A DNA stretch of 12,878 nucleotides, from the NCBI GenBank assembly GCA_008501785.1, contig QQUD01000218.1:1-12878 (forward strand). Direction: 5' to 3'. Both the position numbers and the translations under genes were made by a program. How positions within the stretch are numbered: the stretch's first letter is position 1; every line of letters starts with the position of its first letter. This DNA is from Chloroflexota bacterium. Lineage in GTDB: Bacteria; Chloroflexota; Anaerolineae; Promineifilales; Promineifilaceae. The notes beneath the pieces were generated by a model. The model made no database searches. It had not been told where the DNA came from and saw nothing but the letters and a program-made list of their open reading frames with translations. This document shows, one piece after another, positions 1 through 5,628 of this stretch.

Positions 1-13
1 GATAACGAAAAAA

Positions 14-361
14 TTATTTTGACATTAGCCAGTTTGCTAAATTGGCCTTGATACGAGCTAATCGACTGGTTTCAATTTCACCAATTGACCCAATAAGCAT
101 ATTTTCATCGACAACTGCCAGACGCCCCACACGAATTAGGCTTGTTTGCTTCAAGCCAGTATTTGCAAAATCAGTCTCATTGGCAGCAATTATATCGTCA
201 AATCCTGTCACCTGGTGATGAACTTGTGTGGAAATCATACAAATCAAACAATCATCAAATGAACCAGGGAGCTTGTCAACGATGAGGGCCGGGCGAAGTT
301 TACCTTGCTGAAGATTAGTTTGCGGGAAACGAAATAGAACAATTTGACCAGCACGTGCCAT
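14..361 (-). CDS. MazF/PemK-family type II toxin
   Basis: The 115-residue product looks like a MazF/PemK-type endoribonuclease, the toxin half of a type II toxin-antitoxin module; the family cuts RNA in the cytoplasm. The N-terminus has the family's GQIVLFRFP strand, then KLRPALIVDK with the conserved Arg23-Pro24, then MISTQ with Ser44. The C-terminal half has LIRVGRLAVVDE and IGSIGEI, matching the last strands and helix of the fold. Length is normal for the family. Its ATG overlaps the upstream gene's stop by one base (TAATG), so translation is probably coupled; an AAGGA lies about 9 bases upstream, inside the antitoxin gene. The class is secure; RNA specificity cannot be read from the sequence. 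Confidence 0.88.
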   Translation of the reverse strand: MARAGQIVLFRFPQTNLQQGKLRPALIVDKLPGSFDDCLICMISTQVHHQVTGFDDIIAANETDFANTGLKQTSLIRVGRLAVVDENMLIGSIGEIETSRLARIKANLANWLMSK

Positions 362-600
362 TAGAATTGTTCCTTCAAATCGGCAAGTGTATATTCAGGT
401 CCATCTTCATCTTCCATGCCGCGCATTGCCATGTTCAAAGAGAAATTTGACCATTCGGTATGATTCAGTTCTTGTAAATCGTCTTGTAATTGGTCGGGTG
501 AAATCCGCGATAATAAAAACTCAACGAAATCTAAGACTTCAGCCTGTAATGCTTCAGGCAGAATGCGAACGTGCTGATGAATTTTATCTATCATGGCCAT
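361..600 (-). CDS. DUF2281-type antitoxin
   Basis: A small acidic protein of about 79 residues directly upstream of the toxin. The segment LPEALQAEVLDFVEFLLSR is typical of DUF2281 (VapB-like) proteins, which commonly pair with MazF/PemK or PIN toxins. The acidic C-terminus (GMEDEDGPEY...LKEQF) fits the usual antitoxin layout in which a flexible tail blocks the toxin. I start it at the ATG ending at 600 because GGGAG lies 8 bases before it; an in-frame ATG at 615 would add five residues but has no ribosome binding site. It is the first gene of a two-gene operon behind the promoter at 689-717. No classical DNA-binding fold is obvious in the short N-terminus. Confidence 0.82.
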   Translation of the reverse strand: MAMIDKIHQHVRILPEALQAEVLDFVEFLLSRISPDQLQDDLQELNHTEWSNFSLNMAMRGMEDEDGPEYTLADLKEQF

Positions 601-688
601 TTCGGTATCTCCCATTTAAAGTATATGTTTCACTGTCTACCTTTTTCGCAAGTATTTTTTCACATCTATTCATGACATCTATGAAGCC

Positions 689-717
689 ATTATAAGCGGT
701 AAACGGCCGTTTACCAA
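689..717 (-). promoter_or_regulatory. Toxin-antitoxin promoter with palindromic operator candidate
   Basis: On the minus strand TTGGTA (712-717) and TATAAT (689-694) are separated by exactly 17 bases, a good sigma-70 promoter about 90 bases ahead of the antitoxin start. The spacer contains the perfect 18-bp palindrome GGTAAACGGCCGTTTACC (698-715), which also overlaps the -35 box. Antitoxins often repress their own promoter through such palindromes, so an operator role is inferred. The palindrome core is also the genome-wide AACGGCCGTT motif, so its position could be coincidental. Confidence 0.6.
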
Positions 718-820
718 AAAAAACAATCAACAAAAAACAGTCAACGGAAAACTGGATTATCTTCTTCCGAGGTTGCTTTTGTCCGTGGTGATGAGGTAGG
801 TGGGAAAACGGCCGTTTTAA

Positions 821-897
821 TAATGAATTGTGAAAGGTGAAGTGGGGAGGAGGATTGTTAATGGGTAATTGTCAATTGTTAATTGTCAATGAAGGGA
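821..897. repeat. Heptamer-phased degenerate repeat
   Basis: Read in 7-base steps from 821, the sequence gives TAATGAA, TTGTGAA, AGGTGAA, GTGGGGA, GGAGGAT, TGTTAAT, GGGTAAT, TGTCAAT, TGTTAAT, TGTCAAT, GAAGGGA. The last units (856-890) are clearly related. It fills the spacer between the TA promoter and the end of the LysE-family gene. The rest of 601-904 holds two ACGGCCGT motifs (702, 806) and no gene. Confidence 0.65.
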
Positions 898-904
898 GGG
901 TGTT

Positions 905-1525
905 TTATTGCCAGAACAGGGCAACCAGGCCGAAGCTGAGGATGATGATACCGGACAAGCGGTTGATCCAGTGAAAATGGGCGGGCTGTAGGCGTTGGCG
1001 CAGCAGGCTGGCACCGCTGCTGAGGATGAGCCACCAAATTGCTGAGCCGGTAAAGACGCCGAGGATGAAGAAAACGGCCGTTTTCACCCCCATCTCCTCG
1101 GCACCCAATCCCATCCCTGCGAAAATGGCAATGAACGAGAGAATTGTGATGGGGTTTGTGAGCGTCAGGGCAAAAATGGAAAGGTAGGCAGCCGCGATGC
1201 CTTGCTGGTCGTTTTGGGTGCTGGCAACGGCCGTTTCGCCCTTTGCTAGCAATGTTTTGATACCCAAATAGCACAAGAATAATCCACCAATCAGCCCTAA
1301 CCATGACTGCTGATTGACGAGGAAGCTGGAAACGGCCGTTAAGCCCAATCCCGCAATCATGCCATACACCGCATCGGCTGACGCTGCACCCAGCCCCGAC
1401 AAAAAGCCGACACGCCAGCCTTTTGCCAAGGTGCGCTGAATGCACAACAAGCCAATTGGGCCGACGGGAGCCGCAATGGCAAAGCCGATGAGGATGCCGC
1501 GCAGTGGAAGAGGGAGAAAATCCAT
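905..1525 (-). CDS. LysE/RhtB-family amino acid exporter
   Basis: A hydrophobic protein of about 206 residues with the family signature PVGPIGLLCIQRTLAKGWRV followed by GFLSGLGAASADAVYG near the N-terminus. Several membrane segments follow (around GLGLTAVSSFLV, IGGLFLCYLGIKTLLA, NPITILSFIAIFAGMG and the C-terminal IIILSFGLVALFW). The family exports amino acids or related small molecules across the inner membrane; the substrate cannot be told here. I use the ATG at 1525 (MDFLPLPLRG); an in-frame start at 1582 exists but its extra 19 residues are translated from the repeat at 1535-1597. No Shine-Dalgarno is visible. It lies downstream of an Lrp-type regulator on the same strand, a pairing that suggests amino-acid-responsive export. 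Three AACGGCCGTT motifs lie inside the gene. Confidence 0.88.
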   Translation of the reverse strand: MDFLPLPLRGILIGFAIAAPVGPIGLLCIQRTLAKGWRVGFLSGLGAASADAVYGMIAGLGLTAVSSFLVNQQSWLGLIGGLFLCYLGIKTLLAKGETAVASTQNDQQGIAAAYLSIFALTLTNPITILSFIAIFAGMGLGAEEMGVKTAVFFILGVFTGSAIWWLILSSGASLLRQRLQPAHFHWINRLSGIIILSFGLVALFWQ

Positions 1526-1534
1526 AAGAATAAT

Positions 1535-1597
1535 AATGGTAAATGGTGAATGGTGAATGGTGAATGAGGGGAGATTCACCATTTACTATTTACCATT
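1535..1597. repeat. Heptamer repeat forming an inverted repeat
   Basis: Three tandem copies of TGGTGAA (from 1544) lie opposite an inverted copy. The 13 bases at 1539-1551 are perfectly complementary to 1574-1586, and AATGGTAAAT (1535-1544) is complementary to 1588-1597. The structure spans the spacer between the Lrp-type regulator and the exporter and supplies the regulator's last codons and stop. Confidence 0.7.
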
Positions 1598-2044
1598 CTC
1601 AATTGGTAATATCGCCGTTTCCTTCACCGTACTCAACACAATTGTCGTGTTGGTGTGAACGGTGCCGGGTAATGCTTTGATGTGGTCGGTGAGGAGGGTT
1701 TCTAAAACGGCCGTGTTGCGGCAGCGAATGAGCAGCAGGTAATCATATGCACCCGCAACGTGATAACAGCCCTGAATATGTGGCGTTTGCTGTACCATTT
1801 CCAGGAATGCACTGCGATCTGATGGTTGGTCTAGCGTCACATTGACAAACGCCATTAGACCAATGCCAACATGCGTTGGATTAACCTGAGCGGCATATCC
1901 TTGAATCGTGCCGCGCTCTTCTAAGCGTCGTACCTTGTCGGCGACGCCAGGGGCAGACATGCTGAATGATTCTGCGAGTTCTGACCAGGTGGAACGGCCG
2001 TTTTGCATCAGGTAGATTAGGAGTTGCGTATCAATTTTATTCAT
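1586..2044 (-). CDS. Lrp/AsnC-family transcriptional regulator
   Basis: A 152-residue protein with the two-domain Lrp/AsnC layout. The N-terminal helix-turn-helix covers roughly residues 1-50 (IDTQLLIYLMQNGRSTWSEL, then SMSAPGVADKVRRLEERGTI). An alpha/beta ligand-binding RAM domain follows (VGIGLMAFVNVTL, HIQGCYHVAGAYDYLLLI, LPGTVHTNTTIVLSTVKE). Such proteins sense amino acids and control local transport or metabolic genes. Immediately downstream is a LysE-family exporter, the likely target, though the two share a strand instead of diverging. The start ATG has no good Shine-Dalgarno; a promoter lies at 2080-2108. The C-terminal residues run into the repeat at 1586-1597, so the natural end may have been altered by repeat growth. 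Confidence 0.88.
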   Translation of the reverse strand: MNKIDTQLLIYLMQNGRSTWSELAESFSMSAPGVADKVRRLEERGTIQGYAAQVNPTHVGIGLMAFVNVTLDQPSDRSAFLEMVQQTPHIQGCYHVAGAYDYLLLIRCRNTAVLETLLTDHIKALPGTVHTNTTIVLSTVKETAILPIENGK

Positions 2045-2079
2045 TGTGAAAAATTTGTAAATAAAACATAATAGCAGTA

Positions 2080-2108
2080 ATTATCTTTGATAATAATAAA
2101 ATAGGCAA
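2080..2108 (-). promoter_or_regulatory. Promoter of the Lrp-type regulator gene
   Basis: On the minus strand TTGCCT (2103-2108) and GATAAT (2080-2085) are 17 bases apart, placing a start site near 2073, about 30 bases before the ATG at 2044. The surroundings are very AT-rich, so chance matches are possible. Confidence 0.5.
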
Positions 2109-2186
2109 TAAATAACTTTTAATACAAAATTGCGATCTGGATAGGATAAATTGCAAAAATTGAGGAATGTTTTCTGATTTAATGAT

Positions 2187-2244
2187 GGCAACAATGGATA
2201 AAAGTAAGGAACGGATAAAATCCTATTCTTCATCCGTTGTTGCC
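2187..2244. repeat. Long imperfect inverted repeat in spacer
   Basis: GGCAACAATGGAT (2187-2199) faces ATCCGTTGTTGCC (2232-2244): 13 pairs with one G-T pair. The interior continues as a weaker stem with a small inner hairpin at 2213-2223. No T-run follows on either strand, so it is not an obvious terminator. It lies in the roughly 240-bp gene-free stretch between the Lrp-type promoter and the methyltransferase promoter. Confidence 0.5.
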
Positions 2245-2284
2245 TGTTAAAAAACAATCAACAATTTTTCCCTGTAGGCACATA

Positions 2285-2312
2285 TTGATGAAGACCAAAA
2301 TTTTGTTAAAAT
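2285..2312 (+). promoter_or_regulatory. Promoter of the methyltransferase transcript
   Basis: TTGATG (2285-2290) and TAAAAT (2307-2312) are 16 bases apart. A start site near 2319 would give a leader of about 245 bases before the methyltransferase ATG at 2564. Confidence 0.55.
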
Positions 2313-2347
2313 AGGGCGCGAATTAGTTTGGAAACAGGAGGAACCCC

Positions 2348-2371
2348 ATGTATTTTGTTGTCCACTTCTAA
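2348..2371 (+). CDS. Putative 7-residue leader peptide
   Basis: ATG at 2348 is preceded by a strong AGGAGG (2336-2341) with 6-base spacing and opens a seven-codon ORF, MYFVVHF, ending in TAA at 2369-2371. Its stop overlaps the first base of the hairpin at 2371-2413. Position, strength of the ribosome binding site and the adjoining hairpin are what one expects of a regulatory leader peptide ahead of the methyltransferase gene. The aromatic-rich sequence gives no single-amino-acid run as in classical attenuators. A ribosome-stalling role is only an idea; the evidence is a good SD and context. Confidence 0.45.
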   Translation: MYFVVHF

Positions 2372-2413
2372 CTCCGACTGTGCAACTTGTCTTAATTGTT
2401 GTGTAGTCGGAGT
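2371..2413 (+). promoter_or_regulatory. Leader hairpin after the short ORF
   Basis: ACTCCGACT (2371-2379) pairs perfectly with AGTCGGAGT (2405-2413) around a 25-base loop. It begins within the stop codon of the leader ORF, so a ribosome finishing that ORF would cover its 5' arm. No T-run follows, so it does not look like a terminator by itself. Confidence 0.5.
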
Positions 2414-2533
2414 GCAAATCTCATCTTTTGAATCAAGTCATCATTTTGGAGAATGGCGCGGTCTAGCGACTTGCCAGAGCCAGTAAAATTTGGTAATTCC
2501 CTTGTTGTTTGCTTCAGGTTGTGAATGCACTTC

Positions 2534-2554
2534 GATCTTTGAAAAGATCAGGAG
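2534..2554 (+). promoter_or_regulatory. Hairpin abutting the methyltransferase RBS
   Basis: GATCTTT (2534-2540) and AAAGATC (2543-2549) form a tight hairpin that ends exactly where the ribosome binding site AGGAG (2550-2554) begins, 9 bases before the start at 2564. It could tune access to the RBS. Confidence 0.45.
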
Positions 2555-2563
2555 TATTCAATT

Positions 2564-3367
2564 ATGCCTGGAGAAAATCCAGTTAATCACCCTTCAAATT
2601 TAATTAAACGTATCCAAAAATTGCAGCATAAACGTGCGCGAATGCAGCACGGTTTGTTTTTTGCGCAGGGAAATCGACTTGTGGCAGAAGCGATTCAAGC
2701 GGGTGTTGACATTTGTGAATGTCTGTATGTGCCAAACTTGTTGAAAAGTACGGTAAGTTGGCAGTCGCTGGAAACGCTGCGACAGCGGGATGTGCCGATA
2801 ACGGCCGTTTCTCCCCAACAATTCCAACGCCTATCCCCAAAAAAATCCTCCGCCATTGGCATCGTTGCGCGTTCGCAAAGCGAATGCCTGACTGATATTC
2901 GACCGGGAAAACAATCGTTGGGATGGGTTGCACTTGATAGCGTTGCCAATCCCGGTAATTTAGGCACCATCATGCGTACGTGTGATGCGGTTGGTTGTGA
3001 AGGCATTCTCTTGTTAGGACCCACAACCGATCCGTTTCATCCAACGGCCGTTCAAGCCAGCATGGGCGCTGTTTTCACTATGCGGTTTGTCTGTGCTTCA
3101 TTTGCTGAGTTTTTGAGGTGGAAGCAGGCGCATGGCATTGTTGTGGTGGGGACATCGGGAACGGCCGTTCACACCTACCGCCAGTTGCAATATCCTGCTC
3201 CATCTGTATTGCTAATGGGCAGTGAACGGATGGGACTATCTTGTGAACAACAAGCTGCGTGTGATCTCGTTGCCAGCATTCCCATGGTAGGCAGCAGCGA
3301 TTCCCTTAACCTGGCTGTTGCCACTGGTGTGATGCTCTATGAAATATTTCATCAAATTCATGCGTAA
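2564..3367 (+). CDS. TrmH/SpoU-family RNA 2'-O-methyltransferase
   Basis: A 267-residue SPOUT-class enzyme that should transfer methyl from S-adenosylmethionine to a ribose 2'-OH of rRNA or tRNA. Residues about 13-105 form the substrate-binding domain (RIQKLQHKRARMQHGLFFAQ...NRLVAEAI). The catalytic knot domain shows motif 1 at 125-139 (N129-P130-G131-N132 and R138), motif 2 GSERMGLS at 219-226, and motif 3 SLNLAVATG at 247-255. Length and motif order are normal. The start is set by AGGAG 9 bases upstream. It is monocistronic, with its own promoter, an unusual leader carrying a short ORF, and a terminator at 3398-3455. Relatives next to pheST are known elsewhere, and a few relatives confer antibiotic resistance; which RNA this one modifies is not visible. 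Confidence 0.9.
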   Translation: MPGENPVNHPSNLIKRIQKLQHKRARMQHGLFFAQGNRLVAEAIQAGVDICECLYVPNLLKSTVSWQSLETLRQRDVPITAVSPQQFQRLSPKKSSAIGIVARSQSECLTDIRPGKQSLGWVALDSVANPGNLGTIMRTCDAVGCEGILLLGPTTDPFHPTAVQASMGAVFTMRFVCASFAEFLRWKQAHGIVVVGTSGTAVHTYRQLQYPAPSVLLMGSERMGLSCEQQAACDLVASIPMVGSSDSLNLAVATGVMLYEIFHQIHA

Positions 3368-3397
3368 CTTGACATTTGATTATTGAATGCTGACAAT

Positions 3398-3455
3398 GAG
3401 AATGGGTTGTATTATTGCCTTGCTCACCTATCAAAACCCATTCTCTATCTTTTTT
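3398..3455 (+). terminator. Intrinsic terminator of the methyltransferase gene
   Basis: GAGAATGGGTT (3398-3408) pairs perfectly with AACCCATTCTC (3435-3445), an 11-bp stem with a 26-base loop, followed by TATCTTTTTT. It lies 30 bases after the methyltransferase stop. Confidence 0.8.
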
Positions 3456-3500
3456 ATCGCATTTCATTCTTCGCAATTTTGTGTAGAAAAGATTTTTGCA

Positions 3501-3536
3501 GGAGATTTTATGAACGTGGCATACTGCCACGCATGA
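3501..3536 (+). CDS. Short SD-led ORF, copy 1 (MNVAYCHA)
   Basis: GGAG (3501-3504, preceded by CA) stands 5 bases before ATG at 3510, which opens an 8-codon ORF, MNVAYCHA, ending in TGA at 3534-3536. The codons overlap a perfect hairpin, CGTGGCA (3515-3521) with TGCCACG (3525-3531), loop TAC. Roughly 65 bases downstream a second copy repeats the arrangement. Translation is unproven; no conventional gene follows on this strand until 12050, so it is not an obvious attenuator for a downstream gene. Confidence 0.35.
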   Translation, partial: GDFMNVAYCHA

Positions 3537-3565
3537 AAAGCTGATAGCTGACGGCTATTTTTATA

Positions 3566-3601
3566 GGAGACATCATGAACGTGGCACACCACCACCCATG
3601 A
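3566..3601 (+). CDS. Short SD-led ORF, copy 2 (MNVAHHHP)
   Basis: AGGAGA stands just before ATG at 3575, which opens an 8-codon ORF, MNVAHHHP, with stop TGA at 3599-3601. It matches copy 1 at 26 of 30 bases from ATG through the AAAA after the stop. Three consecutive His codons recall histidine-operon leader peptides, but no histidine gene lies nearby. The ATG of an unrecognised 90-codon frame (3598-3870) overlaps this stop as ATGA; that frame reads through the hairpins at 3611-3674 and antisense to a transposase relic, so I do not treat it as a gene. Confidence 0.35.
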   Translation, partial: GDIMNVAHHHP

Positions 3602-3610
3602 AAACCGTAG

Positions 3611-3674
3611 TGCGATTTGGTAAATCGCATATCGAATTAGCAATTCGATTTACATTGGAGAAATTTAATCCAAT
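3611..3674. repeat. Three consecutive short hairpins
   Basis: Three perfect hairpins stand back to back: TGCGATTT/AAATCGCA (3611-3618 with 3622-3629, 3-base loop), ATCGAATT/AATTCGAT (3631-3638 with 3642-3649, 3-base loop), and ATTGGA/TCCAAT (3654-3659 with 3669-3674). There is no T-run, so they do not resemble a terminator. The block also marks where the transposase-like frame loses its resemblance, so it may be a mobile-element end or an inserted repeat. Confidence 0.6.
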
Positions 3675-3686
3675 CCCAACACGCCT

Positions 3687-3929
3687 GTTGGTATTGACCT
3701 CAGAAATTGTGTCGCATCCACTTAAAATGCTCACCAGCACCTGTTCCAGCTTATCTGTCAAGGAAAAGTGGACGATTTTGGCGGTTGTGTCCACATTTTC
3801 TTATGGTTTTAAGACCTGTTTTTGTTTGTCAAGTGCAACATCATGCCCAATGGGGCATATTGAGTATTGAATGTCTGATTGGTAGAACCAAATTTTGTGT
3901 TCATCGGAAAACTCCTTGCTATGCCTAAG
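3687..3929 (-). pseudogene. Transposase remnant with in-frame stop
   Basis: One minus-strand frame reads PIGHDVALDKQKQVLKP, then a TAA at 3801-3803, then ENVDTTAKIVHF and SLTDKLEQVLVSILSGCDTI followed by SEVNTN. The last part resembles the N-terminal region of DDE transposases of the kind with an 'L(V/A)GC...VNT.LR' motif. There is no in-frame ATG upstream, a nonsense codon in the middle, and the resemblance stops at the hairpin block (3611-3674), so only a decayed internal fragment remains. The resemblance is by eye, so the family is uncertain. Sequence from 3930 to the spoVR stop at 4098 shows nothing I recognise. Confidence 0.45.
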
Positions 3930-4097
3930 TCAAATGAAGTTTTTTGATGATAGTCCAATTTGACTCTAATCTATCATTTTTGACCGATTTTCATGAGTTA
4001 AAACCCGTCCAGTTTGAATGAAAAAGTTGAATCTTGGTCAGTTTGTACAAAAATAAGGCAACAGTTTCTTCAATTCATAAAACTTTCAAGCAAAATC

Positions 4098-5579
4098 TCA
4101 AAGCACAACCCGGCTCCCCTTATCCGGTCCATGACTATAAAGCACTGGCTGCACCCCCTTCTCCTTATCATTCTCACACGTTTCCAAATGTACTGGCCGC
4201 CCCCAAACCGTATGTAAATTGCCTAACGTCGCTTCCAAATACCCTTCATCCAACTCAATCCCCTCAAAATGATGCACCAAATACAGCTCGCCTCGATTCT
4301 TATAATTTGCATTCACTACATCAATCAACGGCTGCCCAAAATTTGTCAGTTGAAACAACAGTTTCTTTTTAATCTCCTGAAACTGACGGCTAGCAATTTC
4401 ATACTGCCCTTCCCGCTCATTGTAATCAAACGAAAACAGCTTGTGTTTCACTGCAAACTCTTCCGTGAGAAACGCATCAATAAACCCCACATCATTATAA
4501 ATGCGGCGTACCTCAAAGATTTTGTCACGCCCTAACCCAAGCTGTTTGTCCCAATTCTCTTTCTCACGTCGGTCAGTGCAGTTTTCATACTCAGACCCAA
4601 ACGCACCACGATTCCACCGATCCTCAATGTCCAGCAGCAAATAATACCCTAGCCGGTACGGATTCAGCCGCCCAGGATGTGCCGCAATTGTGCCAGAATG
4701 ATGATCGGCATAATCAACAATTTCATTTGGCTCTAGCATGTGGTTTGTCATAATCGTGGTGTGCCAGTAGACAGCCCACCCTTCATTCATGATTTTGGTC
4801 TGACGCTGCGGTGCAAAGTAGTATGATTCTTCTCGAATGATGCCCAACACATCTCGCTGCCAGTTTTCCAGAGGCCCATGTTCCATCAAAAATAGCAGCA
4901 CATCCCGTACTGGTTCTTCTGGGAAGTTTTTACGCTGCTGCCGTGCATCTACTAACTTTTTTTGTTCAGATGCGAGGAATTCAGGGGGGTTTATGTACTC
5001 ATCCATGTACTCTTTTGCTTTGATTTTGCGCACGGTAGTTGGTTCCTCGTCAACCATGAAGTTGCCTTTGCGTTGAATGCCGGGAGCATGGATGTCGATC
5101 AAGTTGTCCAGTGACAGACAAGCATCGATGAAGTTTTCTACGCGCTCTTGACCGTGTTTGGTGATGTAGCGGCGAATGCGGGAGGCGTGATTTGCCATTT
5201 CATCCAGCATTTTGCGGTTGGTATGCGAGAACCAAAAGTTGTGCTTAAAAAAGTCGGCATGTCCACACACGTGTGCCATTACCAGCTTTTGATCAACCAT
5301 TAAATTACTCGCCAGCAAATAGGCATAAGTCGGATCGGTGTTGATCACCATTTCGTAAATGCGGTGCAGCCCATATGCATAGCTTTTAGAAAGGCGCTCA
5401 AACTCCATCCCAAAGCGCCAATGCGGATACCGCGTCGGAAATCCATCATAAGCCGCCAGCAGATTTACGGTGCGATAATCCACCATTTCATACCGAACTT
5501 CAAAAAAGTCCAGTCCATAATCTACAGCATGAGCTTCAATTTCATCTTGCAGCGTTGCCAGTTCGTAAGGTATCGTCAT
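4098..5579 (-). CDS. spoVR: SpoVR-family protein
   Basis: A 493-residue SpoVR-like protein, named for a Bacillus spore-cortex gene but widespread in non-sporulating bacteria (E. coli YcgB). Conserved blocks include HVCGHADFFKHNFWF at 103-117, MNEGWAVYWH at 264-273, and HSGTIAAHPGRLNPYRLGYY further on. The biochemical function is not established. I start it at the ATG at 5579, where GGGAAG lies about 5 bases upstream; an in-frame ATG at 5627 exists, but the extra 16 residues are translated from the AATTG heptamer repeat. It is the last gene of the prkA-yhbH-spoVR operon, 49 bases after yhbH. No clear terminator follows the stop. Confidence 0.92.
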   Translation of the reverse strand: MTIPYELATLQDEIEAHAVDYGLDFFEVRYEMVDYRTVNLLAAYDGFPTRYPHWRFGMEFERLSKSYAYGLHRIYEMVINTDPTYAYLLASNLMVDQKLVMAHVCGHADFFKHNFWFSHTNRKMLDEMANHASRIRRYITKHGQERVENFIDACLSLDNLIDIHAPGIQRKGNFMVDEEPTTVRKIKAKEYMDEYINPPEFLASEQKKLVDARQQRKNFPEEPVRDVLLFLMEHGPLENWQRDVLGIIREESYYFAPQRQTKIMNEGWAVYWHTTIMTNHMLEPNEIVDYADHHSGTIAAHPGRLNPYRLGYYLLLDIEDRWNRGAFGSEYENCTDRREKENWDKQLGLGRDKIFEVRRIYNDVGFIDAFLTEEFAVKHKLFSFDYNEREGQYEIASRQFQEIKKKLLFQLTNFGQPLIDVVNANYKNRGELYLVHHFEGIELDEGYLEATLGNLHTVWGRPVHLETCENDKEKGVQPVLYSHGPDKGSRVVL

Positions 5580-5590
5580 AAGTCTTCCCA

Positions 5591-5625
5591 AATTGCCAAT
5601 TGACAATTGACAATTGGCAATTGGC
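5591..5625. repeat. Five tandem AATTGNC heptamers
   Basis: AATTGCC, AATTGAC, AATTGAC, AATTGGC, AATTGGC run without gaps from 5591 to 5625. The unit is nearly self-complementary, so the array can fold in several registers. It fills almost the whole spacer between yhbH and spoVR and supplies a false N-terminal extension to spoVR. Confidence 0.8.
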
Positions 5626-5628
5626 AAT

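Noticed and set aside
821..897. CRISPR-like array
   Set aside because: Units are 7 bases and contiguous, without spacers.
879..1445. 188-codon minus-strand frame overlapping the LysE-family gene
   Set aside because: Shadow of the exporter: rich in His, Arg, Pro and Cys, while the other frame has clear family motifs.
2319..2563. T-box riboswitch in the methyltransferase leader
   Set aside because: No conserved T-box sequence and no terminator T-run; GGAGAATGGCGCGG is only a superficial resemblance.
3598..3870. 90-codon plus-strand frame overlapping the second short ORF's stop by ATGA
   Set aside because: It reads through the three hairpins and antisense to the transposase relic, has no recognisable domain, and its coupling signal may simply come from the repeated unit.
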